DNA from: Adiantum capillus-veneris | Taxonomy: Eukaryota; Streptophyta; Polypodiopsida; Polypodiales; Pteridaceae | Direction of reading: 5' to 3' | DNA length: 60,000 nucleotides | Assembly: GCA_014529385.2 (NCBI GenBank) | Contig: CM043969.1 | Location: forward strand, 36,579,922 to 36,639,921 | In this document: piece by piece, positions 46,531 to 58,304 of the stretch | How the letters are laid out: each line of letters begins with the position of its first letter | Position numbering within the stretch: position 1 is the stretch's first letter | The notes under the pieces: model-generated | Database searches by the model: none | Told to the model about the DNA's origin: nothing | Seen by the model: only the letters and a program-made list of their open reading frames with translations | Program-made: the position numbers and the translations under genes

Positions 46531-46816
46531 TGTCATAAAATCTAATATATAACTAAGCCAAATAATTTTCTCATATTAAACTGATCATTTAATGTGGGAG
46601 AATAAATGAGAACAAGAGTTAGAATATAGACATGTGCTTATGGATCTATCTCAACACAGGGCCAAAGTTAATGGGTCTAAATGAGAGATGGTATGTCAAA
46701 GAGAAATGCTAGCTAATGGAGCTTGAAAGACCTTAGGGTTATCTTCATTAAAGACCTCCAAAGGTTAGTGTTAAAAGTCCTTAGACCTAGGACCTTAGGC
46801 AAGCTAGGGTTGTACG
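46531..46816 (+). repeat. LTR family X at the 3' end of copy B (truncated)
   Basis: Starts TGTCATAAAATCTAATATA and follows the 33196 copy block by block until AGGCAAGCTAGGGTTGT, where similarity stops abruptly at about 46816. It is clearly different from the 5' LTR of copy B. Confidence 0.7.
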
Positions 46817-48480
46817 TCTTACCACAAAAGAATACTAGGCATAAGATTAGTAGGTCAAATATGTCCATGTAATTGAAAAACTCAATTTGTTTAGAGATCA
46901 TGCCTGTAAATCTTAGAGGCACACTAAGTGTTGATAGTGTCATTAGGAAGCCAATTATGATAAGTAGATTATAGCAAGTAAGACGAGTCTTACAAGAACA
47001 ATTGCACCTCGACTTGCATGAAGGAGAAGATGAATTATAAGAATTTTTTTCATATGAGAGAAACATGTACGTATAGTAACGTAGTAGAAAGAATAATCAG
47101 AGAGAAGAGATATTTTGTCTAAGGGTACTTGACGAATTGCTAATGAAATAACCCTTACTCACGAAGGCGCGGATGTAACCTAGTGGGAAACAACCCCAAG
47201 AGGTGACCAAAAAAAAAACCAAGAACAGTAAAATTGGATGGAGTAGTTCGTTTAGTAACTCTCTCTGCTAATGGTAGAGGGAGGCATGCACGTCGTTGTG
47301 GCACTCATCATCCCTCATCAACGTGAGATCCTAGCTATCATCACGAGCAAAGAGGACATGCAGGCTTGTGGGGACACTAGCAACACAAAGGTCAAAGTGC
47401 CACAGCATCCAGGAAGCAACTCTAACGAGGACCAACAATGACGTCGACGGCTTGCCAACCAACCCACTCCAAACACACCTTTGGCTACATGGCATGCATA
47501 CTTCGACATATGGTGCTTGTCCAGTGCATGTAGCATTTTATTTTATTTTTTAACCACCCTCTATCGTTCGCCTGCCTGCGTAACCTCACATGTTGCTCAT
47601 ATCTCTCTCTCTTTCGACCAATTATCCGAGCTTCTTTTCTTTTCTTTTCTCTACCTCTTAGGTGCATGCTGACCAGTAGAACAAACTCTCTCTTAATTTG
47701 CCTCTAAGTCAACCTCTCTCACTCTCTCTCCCTTTCAACCCCCACAATGGTGATGTAGACACACCGCCATCCACTCTCCCCAACCACCGCACATTTTATT
47801 TATTTTTTGCATGGAAATCAACCGCTCGCGATAACTAATGACTACTGGCCTTCTCATTTTGCGACCATACCTACATGATCTGCAGTCGTCGTTTCCCTAC
47901 CATCGTTTGTAGGCATAGTAGCCGCCCTGCCATACTATCTCAACCACCACTTCCTCGTGCCATCCACTTTGAGAGCCGCACAGCATCACCAACTTTACGG
48001 TCACTTTTGTCACCTCAAACGCTTCTGTGTTCAGCACTCTTGACTCACCCTAGACTCCCCCTTGCAACGTAGCTATTGTGGATACCGTCGCCATCGAACA
48101 ACAAAACCGCTCAACATGACTCTTTATGATTTTTCTTCCCCTCTCTCGGTGTCTACGACCACTCCCTCATGCAGTGAAACCACTTGTTTTCCTACACAAC
48201 CACACAGTCTCGTTCTTCTTTTCACTTCAAGAAGCAAAAGGCAAGTTCACATGTGTGTGCCCTCATCAATTTGGGGAGGGGTGATGGAAAGGCCGATTGC
48301 AAAAGGCTTAGTGCAAGGGCTTGTACGAGCGCGCAACACAAATCTCAACAAGGCTACATGCCTGCTTGCAAGGTGAGCCACAGGGCAGAAGGAAAGCATG
48401 AGTCCCTGGTTATGTGTTGGGATGCAGAGCTCTGAGGTGTTAGTAGGATGATGCGCATGGGAGCACAGGACCAAGGAATT
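46817..48480. other. No gene recognised
   Basis: Mixed sequence with short frames only, for example a hydrophobic minus frame at 46713-47066 that overlaps the LTR and is not credible. It could be internal sequence of the element ending in the right Z copy. Confidence 0.4.
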
Positions 48481-48958
48481 TTTTTCTGCTAATAAAATGT
48501 AATTGAGCCGAGTCACTTTATTTATTTCATTTTTGTACCCAACCGTTGGAATCGATCCATAAGGATTGTATCAGTTTGGTCCCCTAGGCCATTGTTCATT
48601 TCATTTCTCTCTCTTCCCTCCCCCCTTCCACTACGACTCCCTACAGAGGCGGACATTCACGAAGCTTTTCACCAATCGTTGTAATACTTTCTCACACAAC
48701 GCCAGACATCCACGTGCATCCACGATGATGATGACGATTTTAGTCTGATGCTTTTAGGGTTTTAGTTTTGGTTTTTTTTTCCTTCACTTTACTTTATTTT
48801 ATTTTAGTACCCAAACATTGGATTACATTCATACTGATTGTATCAGTTTTGACTCAAATGTGATTTTGACCTTTGAAGGCATTTAATGTACCATTTTATT
48901 TCATTTCATTTCTCGCTCTTTCCCCCTCGTCTGCTGCCTCTAGCACCTCCACAACAAT

Positions 48959-48983
48959 CCCCCCCCCCCCCCCCCCCCCCCCC
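48959..48983. repeat. Poly-C run
   Basis: About 25 C in a row inside a Z sub-unit; the neighbouring unit at the same place has only CCCCCC-type sequence. Confidence 0.95.
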
Positions 48984-50244
48984 GCGCGAGACTACTTACA
49001 GAAGCGAAAATCGACAAAACTCTTCGATGACCAATGCAATACTTTCTCGAACAATGCCCACTGCTAGGCATCCACATACACTGATGATGATCATGATAAT
49101 TTTAATGTGGCAATTTCAGGCTTTTAGTTTTACTCCTTGTATTTTATTGTACTTCATCTTATTTTATTTATACCCAGGCATTGGAATAGATACACAAGGA
49201 TTGTATCAGTTGGATTTTATACGTAATTTTGGCATTTTGAAGACGGTTAATATAACATTTCATTATCGAAATAACTCAAGCTAATTCAAAATTTACTTTG
49301 CCCTAATTTTGAATGACAGGGTTATACCTCATGTAGTTTGCATTATCTGACTTTTCAAGCATTTTTTAGCTTAGTTTAGGTAATTTGTACAAGCTGCAAA
49401 CTCCCATATTACCTACTACAAGTTTAAACAATAAGCTTACGTATGTGGTTTTGCCAGGCATTCTCTTGATGCACAAAAAAATTATCTTACCTAATTTTAT
49501 GTCTAAGTGAAACTTCATGTTGTAAATGGAGACTTCCAGGAAAGAGCAGCTACGATCAAATTAATTTTGCGTTGTTTTTGTTGGACGAATCTACTATCTA
49601 TAGTATGGCCTTTACATGATGGATGCTTGTGATATCCTGACTAAACACTAATCAGTGCCGTTTACCCTAGTCCCTTTACCCTAGTCCATATTGTGCTCTA
49701 GTTTAATTTATTTTTACCATTGCCATTGTCAAGTCAAGGTGCCAAAATTGTATGTTCTAAATGTGCAATTAAATACTTATATCGAATCAAATTCTAGATA
49801 TGAGGAATATTCTTTTATTTCATGGCCAATCATTAACACAAAATTAACACATTTTGAATTTGTTAACTATACTTTGGTGTACATTAGATAGTTACAGCAT
49901 TCTCCTACTTGTACCTCTCTCCCCACGCACAAACTGGTATCTATATGTTCAAATACAGTACATCATCTAGGTACGTACATCCAATACCTCCCTACTTTTC
50001 TTTTTTCATGTTATTTTTTGAGCTATGAACCCAGCCATCTCTCATATTGTGGTTTGCACTAGCTTTGAACTCAATTGAATGGTTATTGAGAGCATTTGAC
50101 ATTAAGCTATGTCCATACTCACACGAGTTGAGGTACTTTTCATAATCAACAACACTTTGTGTGTACTTTGATATACTCCAAAGTGGTGTCAAACAGATAG
50201 TAAATATTTTTCTCTTTTATGTTTTGTCTAGTCCATTGGTCACA

Positions 50245-50480
50245 TGCACACAGATTCGCCGATTTGGGTAGTGTGTCAGTGCTTATCATGGTGTAGATTC
50301 GTCGATTTAGGCAACACCACTTGTCAGTGCATATTTGTCGGTTTAGGCAGCACACTACTAAATAAAACATTTACTATTTTCAACAATATTAAGTGCAGAG
50401 TGCCCGATTTAGGCAGCACAAGTGTCAGTTTGCTTATTCAGGCAGCACGTCAGGTGTAGATTCGCCGATTTAAGCAACAC
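50245..50480. repeat. Short-motif array in repeat Z, right
   Basis: Six copies of AGATTCGCCGATTTAGGCAGCAC-like sequence (in parts AGATTCGCCGATTT and AGGCAACACC), inverted relative to the left array. Spacing is 30-60 bp. The core GATTTAGGCA is best conserved. Confidence 0.8.
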
Positions 50481-51477
50481 CAATCACAAAATCATGCAGC
50501 AATGGTGGATGGCCACAACTGTCCTTAGCATGCTTCTGTTACCCGAGTATAGAAAATGAGATATTTGGATTTGGATTTGAAATGGGTATATGTTGGTAGA
50601 TATCTGGATTTGGATTTGAAACTGGTATATGATGCTTTTTAGTCGCGACATTATTTAACTTGAGATTGATAAGAATTGATTTAGAGAATGATGAATGTGA
50701 CCAATGATATTGTGATTCATCAGGGTATAACATATACTGCTTATTCTAGTGGTATGGGACACTAGAATAAATAGTATATATGTGGATGACGGTAGGCATA
50801 AGCAATGTTTGTTTTTTCATAAATTTTTCATTTTACTACGTGTTATTTCTAATACAGAATACTAATCACTATTTTTGACAAGTATGGTTTGCAGATTTTT
50901 ATCTTCGCAACAACTGAGGATGGTTGCTTTCCAATGGAGAGGTATGTAATGGAATTGATATTTTACTATTTATTTCACCTGATAGATGCAAAAGTCTTGA
51001 TCGAGCCAGGCCTATGCAAACGGATAAATATATTTTATGTACGTTTTATTATTCAAGTGCTCTTTTATGAGCTTTGGCCATTTATGACCGACCAGCTAGT
51101 TTGTACTCACTTTAACCATTCAAGAAATCTATAAATAAAATGCATGCAAGAGAAAAATGGTCACTCTTGCACGGGGGGAGATTGCACCCAATCCTTGTGT
51201 GATTTTCCTCTCCTATTCTCTCTTTTCTCTCACCATGCTATCATAGCACTCCGCTCTAGGAGGTGCATCTGCAAGTGCCCTTTCGCTCTCTGTCTCTCTC
51301 TCTCTGTGTTCGTGTTGAGGTGCCCTTTCGCTCGTTGTCTCTCTGTCTCTCTCTTTGTTCTTGTTGAGATCGATTATGGATTTGTGCGAGTTGTAAGGCA
51401 TATAGATTTCTTCATTTATGGCTTGCCATGTGCTATTTCGAGTATTTTGTAGGTTCTCCGCGCTCCCGTTTGTAGCA

Positions 51478-52162
<685 letters not shown>

Positions 52163-52167
52163 AAAAC

Positions 52168-52304
52168 TATTGAGATGTAGAGAGAAAGAGAAGAGACAAG
52201 AGACAAACCATGTACGCTCCCAAAGAGTGATTCATATTGAGGACAAGATACAAATATATATGTGAGACCAACTTGAGTAGAGTGAGCCATATATAGCTCC
52301 AACA
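52168..52304 (-). repeat. 3' LTR of the small LTR element
   Basis: 137 bp, about 90 percent identical by eye to 58159-58299. The first dinucleotide is TA instead of TG. Confidence 0.85.
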
Positions 52305-52352
52305 CCTCCACTAAAACCAATGTCTCTAGCTTTGGATGAAATAAAGCCTTGG

Positions 52353-52644
52353 GGAGTTCAAGGGAGAAACCCAAGCCCCTATACAATGTGAAAATATGAA
52401 CCACTGATGATGATGTGAAAGTGAATTGTGTATCTATGTACAAATATACAAGTGACTCAGAGATCACAGTGTGCAAGTGTAGATTGTGCATAGTGCATGG
52501 AGTTCAAGGGAGAAACCCAAGCCCCTATACAATGTGAAAATATGAACCACTGATGATGATGTGAAAGTGAATTGTGTATCTATGTACAAATATACAAGTG
52601 ACTCAGAGATCACAATGTGAAAGTGTAGATTGTGCATAGTGCAT
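52353..52644. repeat. 146-bp tandem duplication in the small LTR element
   Basis: Units 52353-52498 and 52499-52644, nearly identical (GGAGTTCAAGGGAGAAACCC to GATTGTGCATAGTGCAT). Confidence 0.95.
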
Positions 52645-52928
52645 GGTACTTATAGGAATCCAATGTCATATGTACAAAGCTATCACAATAGCAGACTGGA
52701 AAATCGTTGACGAGAATAGTCATAGCCATATCTGGTTGTGAGAAGACGTATAAGATAAAATCACAGAATTTGCACAATATATATGGTGAAGGCTGCAATT
52801 GAGAATGAGAGAAATATGATGACTGTGTTCTGCCAATGATAAACGCAAGAAGAATGCTCAATAAACGTCCAAAGATATGAGAGACGTCACTCTAAAAAGC
52901 AAGAAAAAAGAGACGTTAATAATAAAAG

Positions 52929-53155
52929 TGTTACCATATACATGTGGTAGTGACGTGTGTGAACACACTAGGACCACCGGGGCATTTTTTCCCTCTTTAG
53001 GAGGTTTTTTCCCCCGTTCATTGTATACACGGCCATCACTCTAGGGCTATATATCTTTCCATTGCACACTAAGTAACACACTCTCTATTGTGTGTCTTGA
53101 GCTTCCTTTGTCTTCTCCAAGCTGTGTGCATTTCTCTGCAACCCTAATTCCAACA
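52929..53155 (+). repeat. 5' LTR of the copia element
   Basis: 227 bp, TG to CA. It contains a TATA-like GGCTATATATC near 53045 and pyrimidine-rich sequence before it; transcription probably starts shortly after. Confidence 0.9.
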
Positions 53156-53157
53156 AT

Positions 53158-53169
53158 TGGTATCAAAGC
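53158..53169 (+). other. Primer binding site of the copia element
   Basis: TGGTATCAAAGC, two bases after the LTR, an initiator tRNA-Met site with one change (AAAGC for AGAGC), common in copia elements. Confidence 0.85.
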
Positions 53170-53336
53170 AGGTCTGCACAGGCAATTTTGTCATTTTGTG
53201 CAAAATTTTTGTCAGTGCCGATTTCTACATAACAGGTGTCATACAGTCTTCTGCAGTTTGTGCTATATAGCACGTGTTGTTCCCGATCCGTTTTTTCTAT
53301 TTTTGGAAAGTTTTCGCATCAGGTGCAGTATTTACC

Positions 53337-54136
53337 ATGGCTGACAACAACACGGATGTCTTCAAGATGTTTACTGCTGAGGACAGGTTGGATGGGGACA
53401 ATTACCCTATGTGGGCTTATATGATGCAACATGTTCTTGTGTCAAAGGGCGTCTGGAATATTGTGCAGGGAATTGATGTACGTCCTGGTTCTGAGGATGC
53501 AGGTGATATTGAGGATGTTGCAGGTCTTGCTACAAGGATTGCTGCTATTAGAGTTGTTTTGCCTACGATAGAACAAGCTCGTTGGGATGTAAAGGATGCG
53601 TAGGCTCATGCATTGATTGCGTTGTCTGTGAAGCGCACCATTGTTCCTCACATCCGTTCAGCAAAATCTAAAACAGGCTTGGGATATTTTGACTGGTCTT
53701 TATGCAAGTCGCAATGAGGCTAAAATTGCTTTGCTGCATAAAGAGCTGGAGTCGAAGATTATGCATGAGGAAGATGATATGGACACTTTCCTTGCTAGTG
53801 TCAAGGATATCAATGAGCAACTTATTTCTGCAGGTGAAGTCATTTCAGACAGTTCCCTTGTGCAGACTGTTCTTGATGCCTTACCAGATTCTTACCAGAC
53901 TTTTGCTAGTACTTGGAGACTTATGATCCAAGGAAATCCTGAAGTTTTCAAGTTTGATGCATTGTGGTAACAGCAAAACAGCCGCTTCTTATGGTTCTGT
54001 TGCGAGTGGCAAAACTTCTGTTCCCAATGCTTCTGCTGGCAGCACTTCATATGGCAATTCTGGTGATAAGGGCAAAAAGAAAATGCGTTGCCATTATTGT
54101 AAAGCTAATGATCACTTGATCAAGTCGTGTCCTTAG
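53337..54136 (+). pseudogene. Copia Gag
   Basis: The ATG at 53337 begins MADNNTDVFKMFTAEDRLDG, then NYPMWAYMMQHVLVSKGVW, the UBN2/DUF4219-type Gag of copia elements. A TAG at about 53601 (from CAG by one change) and a frame change near 53655 break it. 53641-53970 continues with AWDILTGLYASRNEAKIALL and ALPDSYQTFAST. A further frame shift leads to a Ser/Gly-rich linker and the CCHC knuckle MRCHYCKANDHLIKSC (to 54136). Confidence 0.88.
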
Positions 54137-54309
54137 TTAAGGCCAAAGAGGCTAAGAAGAAAGAGGGTGGTTCCACTGCAAATGCTGGTTCCACTACAAA
54201 TGCAACCATTGTTGAGTCCTATATGAAAGGAGACTGCGTTGCTCATGTTGATGCAAAATAGGCTTTTAACGCAGAGTGCACTTACAATCCTGCTGTCCAT
54301 GATGCATCC

Positions 54310-56229
54310 TTGTCAGTTGCTGTAGATTCACATGTGTGGTATTTCGATAGTGGTGCTACAGAGCACATTACCTCATATCGTGAATTGTTCACCTCTCTCG
54401 AGTCTGTCCCTCATGGGAATTCAGTCACTTGTGCCAACAATGCCTCTTATCTGGTTCAGGGAGTTGGAAAGATATTGCTTGCTGCTACAAATGGCAGTTC
54501 CTTCACACTAGTTGATGCACTTTATGTACCTGGGGTCAAGAAGAATCTCTTGTCTGTATCCGCACTTGCTAGACTTGGACTTGTAGTCAAATTTGTGGAT
54601 GACAGCTGTATAGTTCATGATCTCAGTTTTGTTGATGAAATTGTTGCATCTGGCCTTTCGTGCCATGGGCTGTATAAGCTCACTTTGTATGACAAGTGTG
54701 GAAAAAATTTTACAAATGCTATTGCAGATTCAAGGTCTATTTCAGATGCAAAACTTTGGCATGCACGTTTTGGTCATCTGAATTTTGTCAGTTTGCTGCG
54801 TTTGCAGAAATCTGATATGGTTGCTTCTTTGCCATCTCTTGAAGCACCTGTCAAACATATTTGTGAAGACTGTATTTTGGGTAAGATACAGCGTTCTAAG
54901 TTTCCAAAGAATGGTTCAGTTTGGGCCACATGCAGCTTGCAGCTTGTGCATAGTGATGTTTGTGGGCCCATGCAAACTCCGTCCTTGGGCAATTACCTTT
55001 ACTTCGTGACTTTCATTCATGATTACTCCAGGCATGCATGGGTATTTCCGCTTAAAGCAAAGTCCGAAGTTTTTATGTGCTTCAAACAATTTATGGCTAT
55101 GGCTGAAAATGTCTCAAAATGTACTATGGGCACCCTCCGTTCCGATCGAGGGGGGGAGAATATGTCTCATGAATTCAATGCATTTCTGGCTAGTCGTGGG
55201 ATAAAACACCAATGTACAGTGCCTTATACACCTCAGCAAAATGGTGTTGCTGAGAGGAAAAATAGGTCACTCACGGAAATGGCACGATGTATGGTCAAAA
55301 GTCAAGCTTTACCGCATTCTTTTTGGCTTGAGGCCATCATGTGTGCCACTTATGTACTTAACAGGTGTCCTACGAAAGCTTTGCAGTCTATTACTCCATA
55401 TGAAGCATGGCATGATAGAAAGCCTTCTATTGAGCACATGCGTGTTTTTGGCTATTTGGCATATGCTTTGGTGCCACAAACACGGCGCAAAAAATTGGAT
55501 GATAAGGCTGTCAAATGTATTTTTTTTGGTTATAGTGCTGAAAGCAAAGGTTACAGGTTGTATCATCCGCAAACGAAACGTATTCTGGTTTCTCGGGATG
55601 TAGTGTTTGTGGAAGATTCTGTTCAGCCCTTGCTGTCATGTACTAGAGACAGTAATGTAAGCTCACAGGACATTTATGACACTTTGTTGCCTCTTTTCAG
55701 TGGTGGAAATACGAATGTAAGTTCCAATGAGGCAAATGTACAACCTATGGGGGTTTCTGAAAATGTTTTAGATTAGCCTATTATACTGATGCAGATGTAT
55801 ATTGATGTACTTGATGAGGAAAGGGCTGAAAATGAGCAAGCTAGAGGTATGCCAAAATGGCTGGTGCACACTTTGCATGACAGTAAATTGGATGCAGCTT
55901 TCTCTAGTCGTACTCGTTCAGGCTCTCGCCATGCATCTTATGCATCAGTTTGTTATGCTTTGGATGTGTTTAGCTTACATGATGTTGAGGAGCTTCTGTC
56001 TTTTGATGAAGCACAGAATTTAGAAAATTGGATGGCTGCCATGCAATCAAAATATGATGCACTTATAGAAAATGACACATGGACTTTATGTGATTTGCCT
56101 CCTGGCAAAAAGGCCATTGGTACGAAGTGGGTTTACAAGTTGAAACGCAAGCCAGATGGTGAGATCGATCGCCATAAGGCTCAACTTGTTGCAAAGGGTT
56201 ATGCACAACAAAAAAGGCATAGATTATGA
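54310..56229 (+). pseudogene. Copia protease, integrase and RT start
   Basis: 54310-55776 opens with the protease WYFDSGATEHITS (D-S-G kept), then the pre-integrase domain (LWHARFGHLNFVSL, CEDCILGK) and the integrase core: HSDVCGPM (Asp), LRSDRGGEN (Asp), PQQNGVAERKNRSL (Glu), so the triad is present. The C-terminal part has KCIFFGYSAESKGYRLY. A TAG at 55774-55776 separates the RT start in the same frame, which contains NWMAAMQSKYDALIENDTW and GTKWVYKLKRKPDGEIDRHK. A run of six A near 56208 has changed length, ending the frame at 56229. Confidence 0.92.
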
Positions 56230-57279
56230 AGAGACTTTTGCTCCCACTTGTCGTATGACTACTGTGCATTTTCTATGTACATTGGCAGCTCATTTTGGTT
56301 GGGATGTACATCAATGAGACATTGTTACTGCTTTCTTGAATGGTGACATATTTGAGGAAGTTTATGTAATGCAGCCTCGCAGTTTTGTCAAGAAAGGACA
56401 AGAGGACAAAGTATGCAGATGTAGGAAGGCTTTGTATGGGTTGAAGCAATCTCCTCGTGCTTGATATGAGAAAGCTGACACTCATTTGGTCAAACGAGGC
56501 TTTCGTAACAGTCCAACAGAAAGCACATTGTATGTAAAGCGTGAGGGTGATGTACTTCTCATTGTGGTTCTTTATGTCGATGATTTGCTGATCACTGGAC
56601 CAAATGAGAGACATATTGCTGAATTTAAGGCTGATTTGAATGCTACTTTCAAGATGAAAGATTTGGCACTGTCTCATCATTACTTGGGTATACAGTTTAA
56701 GCAGTGTGATGGTGGTATTTCCTTGTGTCATTCAAGTTACATAGAGACATTGCTATGTAAGTTTGGACTTGAGGATTGCAAACCTATTGCCACTTCCACG
56801 GAAACAGGTTTGAAGTTGAGTCTACATGATGCTGGCGATCATGTTCATGTTGAGTGTCCACAAGTGGTTTTTGTTTCATGCTTGGCAGTTCATGTATATC
56901 ATGGTTGAGCAAGAAGCAACCTACTGTGGCCACTTCGAGTTGTAAGGCTGAGTATAGGGCAGTCTTCACAGCTACGGTTGAGTGTGTATGTCTTAGACGC
57001 CTTATGGCTCATTTGGGTGTTGGACAGGACACTGCCAACACTATCTACACTGACAGTCAAAGCGCATTGGCAGTTGCGAGGAACCCAATTTTTCATGCTC
57101 GCACAAAGCACATTGAGGTACATTACCACTATGTCAGTGAGAGGCTCTCAGAAGGAGAGATCAGCTTGGCTAATGTGCCAACACAGGACAACCTTGTAGA
57201 TCTTTTCACAAAGGCATTGTCTCATGAGAAGCTGGGAGCTTTCCGCAAAGCTTTGGGCTTACTCCCCTTTGTGGACTGA
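56230..57279 (+). pseudogene. Copia reverse transcriptase and RNase H, with deletion
   Basis: Continues the RT in a second frame: YEETFAPTCRMTTVHFL, TAFLNGDIFEEVYVMQP, a TGA at the Trp of SPRAWYEKA (about 56462), then LYVDDLLITGP with both catalytic Asp (near 56575). After GLKLSLHDAGD the sequence jumps to STSGFCFMLGSSCISWLSKK, so roughly a hundred codons between RT and RNase H are missing. RNase H follows: ATSSCKAEYRAVFTA, YTDSQSALAVARNPIFHART and KHIEVHYHYV, ending at a natural stop at 57277-57279. Confidence 0.9.
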
Positions 57280-57354
57280 TCATATCCTCAGAACATGGCA
57301 CTTCCCTTTACTCATGTGTCAGCTCTCATTCACCGCATCACTCCAGGAGGAATT

Positions 57355-57580
57355 TATTACCATATACATGTGGTAGTGATGTGTGTGAACACACTAGGAC
57401 CGCCGGGGCATTTTTTCTCTCTTTAAGAGGTTTTTTCTCCCGTGAATTGTATATACGTCATCACTCTAGGGCTATCTATCTTTCCATTGCACACTAAGTA
57501 ACACACTCTCTATCGTGTGCCTTGAGCTTCCTTCGTCTTCTCCAAGCTGTGTGTGTTTCTCTGCAACCCTAATTCCAACA
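57355..57580 (+). repeat. 3' LTR of the copia element
   Basis: 226 bp, starts TATTACC (5' copy TGTTACC) and ends CCAACA. It has the same TATA-like region, slightly changed (GGCTATCTATC). Confidence 0.92.
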
Positions 57581-57585
57581 AAAAG

Positions 57586-58146
57586 AGTCCTCAAAATAGA
57601 GTGATGTGAGACGCGACGTGAGACTCAAGATTGATGATCGCAATAATTTGCTCGAAAAAGTTGATGCGAAAATTAGAAAAACGATCGCGGACGCTTCATG
57701 AAAACGCACAAGGACGAAACCTATGTCAAGTTCGATTACAACAAAAACAGCATTCTACTACGAACTCCGTTTGCTACAAACCTAGAACTCAAATCAAAGA
57801 GCTCAAGGAGATGAACAATTTTTTGATGAAAAGCTCCATTACCCTATGCTCCATTGTGCTTTTCCCGTTTCTCCAAATTTTGAGCAGAAGTCCCCCGAAA
57901 ATTGAGACAAAGTTCAAGGTGTCAAAGGACAAACCAACAAGAAAACATAATCAATGATTCATTATATTGATTAGCAATAAATACTTCACAAAACACTAAT
58001 CATATTCTTCTTAACACAAAACAACCACAATCGATAAGAATCAGTTTTCAAAAATAAGATTTGTAGCAATTCTGAATCTTACATGTGAATCGCATACACA
58101 TACTTTGTTTTGTCACCATGAATTGAATCATGGCATGATCGTTATC
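57586..58146 (-). other. Internal sequence of the small LTR element
   Basis: No domain. A plus frame of 108 codons at 57631-57957 is on the wrong strand and has no recognisable content. Confidence 0.6.
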
Positions 58147-58158
58147 GCTCTGATACCA

Positions 58159-58299
58159 TGTTGAGATGTAGAGAGAAAGGGAGAGATGAGACAAGAGACA
58201 CACCATGTACACTCCCAAAGACTGATTCATATTGAGAACAAGATACAAATATATAAGTGAGACCAAGTTGAGTAGAATGAGCCATATATAGCTCCAACA
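58159..58299 (-). repeat. 5' LTR of the small LTR element
   Basis: 141 bp, TGTTGAGATG to TCCAACA on the plus strand, directly beside the PBS at 58147-58158. Confidence 0.85.
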
Positions 58300-58304
58300 A
58301 AAAC

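Larger units (their letters stand above)
39361..46816 (+). mobile_element. Chromovirus copy B (Ty3/gypsy with chromodomain)
   Basis: Layout: 5' LTR (truncated start) to 40572, PBS 40574-40585, leader with a 153-bp triplication, Gag, protease, RT, RNase H, integrase, chromodomain, polypurine tract 46516-46527, then an LTR of family X. It is the same family as copy A in LTR, leader, gag and pol. Many stops and frame changes make it inactive. Its 3' LTR does not resemble its 5' LTR. Confidence 0.85.
48481..51477. repeat. Long repeat Z, right copy (inverted)
   Basis: The reverse complement follows the left copy in order, ending CCCGTTTGTAGCA at 51477 as mirror of TGCTACAAATGGG at 33640. It is about 3 kb, longer than the left copy because of extra units of the 270-300 bp repeat (48480-48760, 48770-49090, part at 49130-49220) and unrelated sequence 49220-50230. 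A poly-C run (48959-48983) sits inside one unit. Confidence 0.75.
52929..57580 (+). mobile_element. Ty1/copia retrotransposon with complete ends
   Basis: 5' LTR 52929-53155, PBS from 53158 (TGGTATCAAAGC), one degenerate Gag-Pol reading, polypurine tract CAGGAGGAA, 3' LTR 57355-57580. AAAAG is duplicated on both sides (52924-52928, 57581-57585). Length is 4.65 kb, normal for copia. The LTRs differ at roughly 17 positions of 226 by eye, so the insertion is not recent. The coding region has stops and frame changes and a deletion in the RT/RNase H junction, so it cannot move by itself. Confidence 0.95.
52168..58299 (-). mobile_element. Small non-autonomous LTR element (TRIM-like), interrupted by a copia element
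   Basis: LTRs of about 140 bp at 52168-52304 and 58159-58299 (TGTTGAGATGTAGAGAG to GCTCCAACA on the plus strand). The plus strand reads GCTCTGATACCA at 58147-58158, the minus-strand PBS for tRNA-iMet, and CCTCCACTA right of 52304, a minus-strand polypurine tract. AAAAC flanks both outer ends (52163-52167, 58300-58304). Without the copia insert the internal part is about 1.2 kb and codes for nothing recognisable, so it depends on other elements. Confidence 0.85.

Noticed and set aside
46713-47066. 117-codon hydrophobic minus-strand frame
   Set aside because: It overlaps the X LTR, composition reflects AT-rich sequence and no family is recognisable.
47875-48516. Several overlapping frames of 65-104 codons
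   Set aside because: All frames are open by chance in slightly GC-richer DNA; none shows a domain or codon pattern.
33640-51477. Array motifs of repeat Z as a CRISPR array
   Set aside because: Repeats are degenerate, spacers vary and are not unique-length, the context is eukaryotic and no cas gene is present.
57631-57957. 108-codon plus-strand frame in the small LTR element
   Set aside because: Wrong strand for the element and no recognisable sequence.
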